Origin: an uncultured Prolixibacteraceae bacterium
Lineage (GTDB): Bacteria > Bacteroidota > Bacteroidia > Bacteroidales > Prolixibacteraceae
Length of the DNA stretch: 56,088 bases
NCBI GenBank assembly: GCA_903834475.1
Contig: CAILJH010000158.1
Location: 1-56,088, forward strand
Reading direction: 5' to 3'
The notes below the pieces were generated by a model. It was given only the letters and a program-made list of their open reading frames with translations. It ran no database searches and was not told the origin of the DNA. Shown here in pieces: positions 51,795 through 56,088 of the stretch; positions within the stretch are counted from its first letter, which is position 1; the number at the start of each line of letters is the position of its first letter. The translations under genes and the position numbers were made by a program.

Positions 51795-53021
51795 ATGAAA
51801 ACCATATATGTTGCCTTAATCTTATTCCTTATCACAATAAGTTCTTTTAGCCAAAAAAATTACGAAAATGGTTATTTTATTGATAATGAAAACAAAAGAA
51901 CAGAGTGCTTAATAAAAAATTCCGATTTGAGAAACAACCCTCATGTGCTTTATTTTAAATCTAATACTACTGATCAACCTAATAAAGGAGACCTCGAATC
52001 AGTAAAAGAGTTTGGAGTTTATGGTAAATTTAAGTTTATCCGAGAGAAAGTTAAGATAGACCGTTCAGGCTACAGAATAGGAGATTTGACAACTGAAAGG
52101 GAGTCTATTTGGTCTGAAGAAATATTATTTTTAAAGGTACTTGCAGAGGGAAAAGCTTCTTTATATGGTTACGAGGATGAGGATATTGAGAAATATTTTT
52201 ATTCCATTTCAGATTCATCGGTACACCAATTGATCCACAAAAAATATCTGATCGACAAGGACAATACAGAAAGCAACGATCTTATAGGTTACAACAATCA
52301 ATTTCGACAACAGCTATGGATGGAGGTGAGGTGTTCTTTCTCAAGCATGAGCTTTATGGAAAAGTTAAATTATGACAAAAATGACCTTGTGTACTACTTT
52401 GAAATGTATAATAAATCCAATGGAAACCAAACAATTAAATACAGCGACAACTCCAAGAAAAATATTTTTAATCTAAAACTTACACCCGGGATAAATATTT
52501 CATCCTTACAAATTCCAAATCCAATAACAGGAATAAATATCATAAATACTGAAAATAATGTTAGTTTCAGATTAGGAATAGAATCTGAGTTTATCTTTCC
52601 CTATTACAAGAATAATTGGAGTGTAATTTTTGAACCCACATTTCAATCTTTACAAACTAAACAAGAAGACAATAACCATCATACGACAATTAATTTTAAT
52701 TCAATAGATTTTCCAATTGGTTTGAGACGTTACTTCTTTATTAATGAGCATTCAAAGTTGTTCCTGAATGGCATTTATATCTCAAAGCTATCTAAAAATT
52801 TTAATTCAACAATGATATATAGTTCAACTTATCCATTAAATGAGATCTCTACAAGTGGTAGCTTCGCAATAGGTGGAGGATTAGATTTTAAAAAAACAAG
52901 TTTGGAAATCAGATATTATACAAAGAGAGATTTTTTGGGAAGCTATGCCTATTGGCATTCAGATTATACCAGATTTTCATTGATTATCGGATATAGATTT
53001 TTTAAAGCAGGCCATAAATAG
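51795..53021 (+). CDS. Envelope protein of unknown function, probable outer-membrane barrel at C-terminus
   Basis: A 408-residue exported protein with a signal peptide (VALILFLITISSF, then SQ). The N-terminal half (about 20-200) contains a lysine-rich soluble region (GDLESVKEFGVYGKFKFIRE). From about residue 225 it alternates short aromatic strands (FRLGIESEFIFPYY, WSVIFEPTF, IDFPIGLRRYFFI, SFAIGGGLDF, TRFSLIIGYRFF), consistent with an eight-stranded outer-membrane barrel. No family recognised. Its codon use is AT-rich compared with its neighbours, so it may be recently acquired. Confidence 0.7.
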   Translation: MKTIYVALILFLITISSFSQKNYENGYFIDNENKRTECLIKNSDLRNNPHVLYFKSNTTDQPNKGDLESVKEFGVYGKFKFIREKVKIDRSGYRIGDLTTERESIWSEEILFLKVLAEGKASLYGYEDEDIEKYFYSISDSSVHQLIHKKYLIDKDNTESNDLIGYNNQFRQQLWMEVRCSFSSMSFMEKLNYDKNDLVYYFEMYNKSNGNQTIKYSDNSKKNIFNLKLTPGINISSLQIPNPITGINIINTENNVSFRLGIESEFIFPYYKNNWSVIFEPTFQSLQTKQEDNNHHTTINFNSIDFPIGLRRYFFINEHSKLFLNGIYISKLSKNFNSTMIYSSTYPLNEISTSGSFAIGGGLDFKKTSLEIRYYTKRDFLGSYAYWHSDYTRFSLIIGYRFFKAGHK

Positions 53022-53126
53022 TGCTAAATTGTTGCATACAATTCCGGCAAAACCCAAAACATCAGTCCGGGTTCATTCCAAGTCAATGTTTTTTGTACTT
53101 TGGGCAGCGAATTGATATTTCCTGAT

Positions 53127-53657
53127 ATGATAAAAATAGCTGTGGCTTCCAAAAATCCGGTAAAATTAGATGCAGTAAGAGAAGGGTTGTCGGTTTTTCT
53201 GAATGAAGAATTCGAATTGATTGGCTTATCGGTTAGAAGCGATGTTTCCGATCAACCGATGAGCGATGCTGAAACCAAATTGGGAGCACTGAACAGAGTG
53301 AAAAATGCGCTGCAAAAATATCCCGGCTATCATTTCTATATCGGAATTGAAGGAGGTGTCGAAGAAACCTCATCCGGATTGATGGCTTTCGCCTGGATTG
53401 TGATAAGCAATGGAGATAAAACCGGAAAGGCCCGGACTGCTTCGTTCTTTCTTCCTCCCCGGGTGGCAGAACTGGTTCATCAGGGAATGGAATTAGGCGA
53501 TGCAGACGATATCGTATTTGCCAAACAAAATTCGAAACAGCAAAATGGTGCAGTAGGATTGCTCACCAAAGATGTGATTACCCGGAAATCACTTTACATG
53601 CCAGCCGTTCAGATGGCTTTTATTCCTTTCCTCAATCCGGAATTGTATGCCGGGTGA
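53127..53657 (+). CDS. yjjX: Inosine/xanthosine triphosphatase, YjjX (DUF84) family
   Basis: A 176-residue house-cleaning NTPase that hydrolyses non-canonical ITP/XTP. Visible are IAVASKNPVKLDAVREGL at the N-terminus, DQPMSDAETKLGALNRVK and HFYIGIEGGVEE. The start is the ATG at 53127; the frame extends nine codons upstream to a TTG with no support. It ends at a small terminator. Confidence 0.92.
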   Translation: MIKIAVASKNPVKLDAVREGLSVFLNEEFELIGLSVRSDVSDQPMSDAETKLGALNRVKNALQKYPGYHFYIGIEGGVEETSSGLMAFAWIVISNGDKTGKARTASFFLPPRVAELVHQGMELGDADDIVFAKQNSKQQNGAVGLLTKDVITRKSLYMPAVQMAFIPFLNPELYAG

Positions 53658-53678
53658 TGCGATTTTTAATCGCATTTT
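53657..53678 (+). terminator. Compact terminator after yjjX
   Basis: Arms ATGCGATT (53657-53664) and AATCGCAT (53668-53675) around TTT, followed by TTT. It overlaps the last base of the stop codon. The T tract is short. Confidence 0.6.
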
Positions 53679-53718
53679 GAATTGTCATGGTTCAGGGATT
53701 CAAATTGTGAAGTGTAAT

Positions 53719-54069
53719 TCAGATTTCGCGAGCTAAAATTGAGTCAATTTGGATTTTATTTTCAGGAAGATAATTCATGGCAACATCCCATATTATTTCA
53801 TAATCTACGCCAAAATATTCGTGGGAAACCTTATTCCTCAATAAATACATTTCATCCCAGGGAACCTTCGGGTATTTCATTTTAAACTCAGCAGGTAAAT
53901 TCTTGGCGGCTTCACCAATTACTTCAAAGTTGCGAATTACGGCATCAACTGTTTTGTAATCTCTTTTAAATTCGGGCAAAGTATAACCTTTAATATATTC
54001 TGCAATTCGATCCATTGCAGTTTGAATGTCAGCAATATACATTAAATATGTCCGGTTTTCTTTTTTCAC
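53719..54069 (-). CDS. HepT-type HEPN RNase toxin
   Basis: A 116-residue HEPN (DUF86) protein. The RX4-6H catalytic motif is R78 to H83 in RNKVSHEYF, with the tyrosine that follows in the usual place. HEPN toxins cleave RNA and are blocked by adenylylation of a tyrosine near this motif by the MNT partner. The toxin start is adjacent to the antitoxin stop (no gap), as in known HepT/MntA modules. Confidence 0.9.
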   Translation of the reverse strand: MKKENRTYLMYIADIQTAMDRIAEYIKGYTLPEFKRDYKTVDAVIRNFEVIGEAAKNLPAEFKMKYPKVPWDEMYLLRNKVSHEYFGVDYEIIWDVAMNYLPENKIQIDSILAREI

Positions 54070-54360
54070 TTATGAGTAATTTACTTGCTTCAAAATGCTT
54101 TCTTTGATTTGTTCTTTTAACGCATTTTTTGTAACCAAATCAATTTTTCGCCCAAAAATCTTTTCGAGATAGATTTCAAGTGTCAGAATTTTCCAGCCAA
54201 TTGGTCTTTCCAATTCTACAAGAATATCAATGTCACTTTCCTCTGTATCTGAACCATCAGAAAAGGATCCAAAAAGACCTATCTCCCTGACTGAATAATC
54301 TTTATGGAGCTCTGGCTTCAACTCCTTCAGTTTTGATAATATGTCAATCTTTGTTAGCAT
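54070..54360 (-). CDS. MntA-type nucleotidyltransferase antitoxin
   Basis: A 96-residue minimal nucleotidyltransferase. The motif GSX10DXD is exact: G31-S32, then D43 and D45 in ESDIDILVEL. It probably neutralises the HepT toxin by AMP transfer. I chose the ATG at 54360; the frame extends another 31 codons upstream with no family support and would overlap the AhpD-like gene. The stop is immediately followed by the toxin start. Confidence 0.9.
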   Translation of the reverse strand: MLTKIDILSKLKELKPELHKDYSVREIGLFGSFSDGSDTEESDIDILVELERPIGWKILTLEIYLEKIFGRKIDLVTKNALKEQIKESILKQVNYS

Positions 54361-54428
54361 GCTCCAAATATAAGTATTTTCACAATCATCTGAAAGATAC
54401 TTTTTTAGTGGTGGAATTTCAAATTCAT

Positions 54429-54773
54429 TTACTGATTTTGCAACTCTTCCCAATACTCCACGGCACGGCGGGTGTGAGGAATCACAATAGTTCCGCCAAC
54501 CAGATTGGCTACCGAAAATATCTCAAAAACCTCATCCGTCGTAACGCCCAATTCATGGCATTTTCCCAAGTGATATTTAACGCAATCGTCGCAACGAAGC
54601 ACCATTGAGGAAACTAATCCAAGCATTTCCTTGGTTTTGGTACTCAGCGCTCCATCCTGATAGGTCAGGGCATCGACACTGTAAATGCGTTTCATTACTT
54701 TATTGTCAGCCGCCAGAATCTTATCGTTCATCCGGGTACGGTAACTGTTGAAATCGTCTATTAACTGGCTCAT
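54429..54773 (-). CDS. AhpD-like carboxymuconolactone decarboxylase-family protein
   Basis: A 114-residue alkylhydroperoxidase D-like protein with the redox motif C-x2-C in LRCDDCVKYHLGKCHELG and the conserved histidine two turns after it. Such proteins reduce hydroperoxides or act as CMD-family enzymes. It lies upstream of the toxin-antitoxin pair on the same strand, with no obvious functional link to it. Confidence 0.92.
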   Translation of the reverse strand: MSQLIDDFNSYRTRMNDKILAADNKVMKRIYSVDALTYQDGALSTKTKEMLGLVSSMVLRCDDCVKYHLGKCHELGVTTDEVFEIFSVANLVGGTIVIPHTRRAVEYWEELQNQ

Positions 54774-55083
54774 AGTGATAATTTTTCAAGGTTCGTGTTA
54801 CTGGTTGTTTCAAATTCGAGGTTATTTGGAAGTTCAAATTTCACTATTTTTCAGGAATACGCAAGATTTTCAGAAAAAAGGCTGCAGGCAGCAGGCTGTA
54901 GTTAAAAGGGTTTCTCTCTTTCCCTTTTTCATGGCTTCCTGACTTCTCATAATTCAGGAACACTCAGAAAATCAGGCACTCAAAATTTCAGGAAACTGAA
55001 GGTTAAAACTGAACAGGAAGATGTATCCGAATTGAAAGTTCTACCACAAAAATCATATATTTGCAAACTCAAAAACTGATCGC
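54774..55083. other. Intergenic gap of 310 bases
   Basis: Separates divergent AhpD-like and SPOR genes. Apart from the promoter-like pair at 55031-55063 and a short CTGCAGGCAGCAGGCTG direct/inverted stretch near 54885, I see no gene or structured RNA. Confidence 0.5.
55031..55063 (+). promoter_or_regulatory. Promoter of the SPOR-domain gene
   Basis: ATTG (55031-55034) and TATATTTG (55056-55063) approximate the -33 and -7 elements with a 21-bp spacer; the -7 box is exact. It lies 20 bases before the ATG at 55084. Confidence 0.5.
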
Positions 55084-55578
55084 ATGAGGTATCTGTGGAC
55101 TTTTATTTTATGCTTTTTACTTTGGAGTTCAGGGGTGATGGCTCAATCGGATACGCTTGGACTAAACTCTGGCATTTCAAGCCAAACGGCAAAAATGGAG
55201 GAACTTCTCGGAAAACTACAAATCAGGCAAGACCCACGAATTACCGATTTACTCATCCGTCATTCACAAATCAACCAGCGAAAACACGGTTTTGAAGGCT
55301 TTCGTCTTGAAATTTATTTTAATTCAGACAGTAAAGCCCGCGAAATTGCAGCAAGGGTAAAAAACGAGTTTAACCTTGTATTTCCTGACATTCCAAGTTA
55401 CCTTTTATTTCAAACACCTAATTTTAAAGTGCGGATCGGCGATTTTCGCAACAAGAGTGAAGCCTTAAAAACTAAGACATACATTGCATCGAAATATCCG
55501 AATGCCTTTATTGTAAAAGATATGATCCGATTTCCGGAACTTTTTCCTGAACGAATAGAACAAAGCCAAGAACAATGA
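55084..55578 (+). CDS. Secreted SPOR-domain protein
   Basis: A 164-residue exported protein with a signal peptide (FILCFLLWSSGVMAQ). A SPOR domain occupies residues 75-150 (GFRLEIYFNSDSKAREIAAR, FKVRIGDFRNKSEALKTKTY); SPOR domains bind denuded peptidoglycan at division sites. It stops within the start of the PurF-like gene (4-base ATGA overlap), so the two are translationally coupled, an arrangement without clear functional logic. Confidence 0.88.
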   Translation: MRYLWTFILCFLLWSSGVMAQSDTLGLNSGISSQTAKMEELLGKLQIRQDPRITDLLIRHSQINQRKHGFEGFRLEIYFNSDSKAREIAARVKNEFNLVFPDIPSYLLFQTPNFKVRIGDFRNKSEALKTKTYIASKYPNAFIVKDMIRFPELFPERIEQSQEQ

Positions 55579-56088
55579 GCGAATTGATTAAACATGAGTG
55601 CGGAATTGCATTGATCAGGTTACGTAAACCTCTTGAGTTTTACAAGGAAAAATACGGAACATGGCAATACGGCCTGAATAAGTTGTATCTGCTAATGGAG
55701 AAACAACACAACCGCGGACAAGATGGCGCAGGAATGGTGAACGTTAAAATGGAACTGGATCCCGGACAGGAATACATCAACCGGCACCGTTCAATTGAAC
55801 CAAATCCGATTAAAAATATCTTCGAAAAAGTTGCCAAAGGAATTAAAAAAGCGGAGAAAAATAAACCTAAGGGTGCTGATATTCGCTGGATATACGAAAA
55901 CGTGCCCTTCTCGGGCGAAGTTTATCTTGGACATTTGCGCTATGGAACTTTCGGGCGAAACAGCATCGAATTTGTTCATCCGGTAATGCGCCAGAATAAC
56001 TGGAAATCGAGAACTTTGGTACTGGCCGGTAATTTTAACCTGACCAATACCGACGAGCTTTTCCAAAAACTGATTGCCTTGGGTCAAC
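55575..56088 (+). CDS. Amidophosphoribosyltransferase-like class II glutamine amidotransferase, 3' end outside window
   Basis: Starts with MSELIKHECGIALIR; C9 would be the N-terminal nucleophile after removal of an eight-residue propeptide. KQHNRGQDGAGM and GHLRYGTFG are PurF-type glutaminase motifs, followed by LVLAGNFNLTNTDEL. At least 171 residues are visible with the frame still open at the window edge. Such enzymes catalyse the first step of purine synthesis, or a related amidotransfer. The start overlaps the SPOR stop by 4 bases. Confidence 0.85.
   Translation, partial: MSELIKHECGIALIRLRKPLEFYKEKYGTWQYGLNKLYLLMEKQHNRGQDGAGMVNVKMELDPGQEYINRHRSIEPNPIKNIFEKVAKGIKKAEKNKPKGADIRWIYENVPFSGEVYLGHLRYGTFGRNSIEFVHPVMRQNNWKSRTLVLAGNFNLTNTDELFQKLIALGQ

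Overview
The window looks like a chromosomal segment of a Bacteroidota bacterium, most likely a Bacteroidales/Marinilabiliales relative (the family-level guess is inference). The evidence: a type IX secretion C-terminal sorting domain on a xylanase, a TonB-dependent receptor with a carboxypeptidase-regulatory-like N-terminus, LytS/LytTR two-component genes, DUF4783 and DUF4337 proteins, a mutL-rhomboid-rhomboid order, and repeated matches to the Bacteroidota -7 promoter element TAnnTTTG. About 55 protein genes, three tRNA genes and one wrecked tRNA gene are supported.

Layout. 150-9791: sugar-phosphate mutarotase, YbaK deacylase, a Tat-exported Gfo/Idh/MocA oxidoreductase, a small TonB receptor, a secreted TPR-like protein, a LytS/LytTR pair and a secreted double-domain esterase. 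9794-14604: a membrane methyltransferase, then an AT-rich co-directional block (ECF sigma factor, SRPBCC protein, small protein, NmrA reductase, frameshifted small gene) and an epimerase-like gene. 14935-20318: a divergent GH10 xylanase with T9SS tail, a DUF4337 protein and a B12-binding radical SAM enzyme. 20598-23378: an Mrr-nuclease/DEAH helicase with a C-terminal array of phage-integrase-type repeats, split by one amber codon. 23432-23841: a minus-strand tRNA cluster. 23951-35039: mutS, two tandem acetyltransferase-like paralogues, mutL, two rhomboid proteases, a BrkB-family membrane protein and a DUF4783 protein. 35051-44838: housekeeping genes (rlmH, tadA, an RluB-type pseudouridine synthase, era, der) with a giant polytopic histidine kinase and an ECF sigma/membrane partner. 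44928-51537, all minus strand: mntP, acyltransferase, BASS transporter, alkaline phosphatase, AlbA_2 protein, membrane ferritin-VIT1 fusion and a GNAT enzyme. 51795-56088: an unrecognised envelope protein, a YjjX-type NTPase, a HepT/MntA toxin-antitoxin pair, an AhpD-like protein, a SPOR protein and the start of a PurF-like amidotransferase.

The most unusual signal is non-coding. Several families of small palindromic elements litter the window. Four copies of a paired GC-rich (CCTCC-type) element sit between co-directional genes; two of them end four bases before a start codon, and one is translated as the N-terminus of the AlbA_2 protein. Other palindromes have broken a tRNA-Gly gene, nested inside an older repeat near 31.7 kb, and formed compound inverted repeats near 6.0 and 39.3 kb. 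The best candidate for an unfamiliar protein system is the Mrr-helicase-repeat protein at 20598-23378, where the stop codon falls exactly on the invariant tyrosine column of its second repeat.
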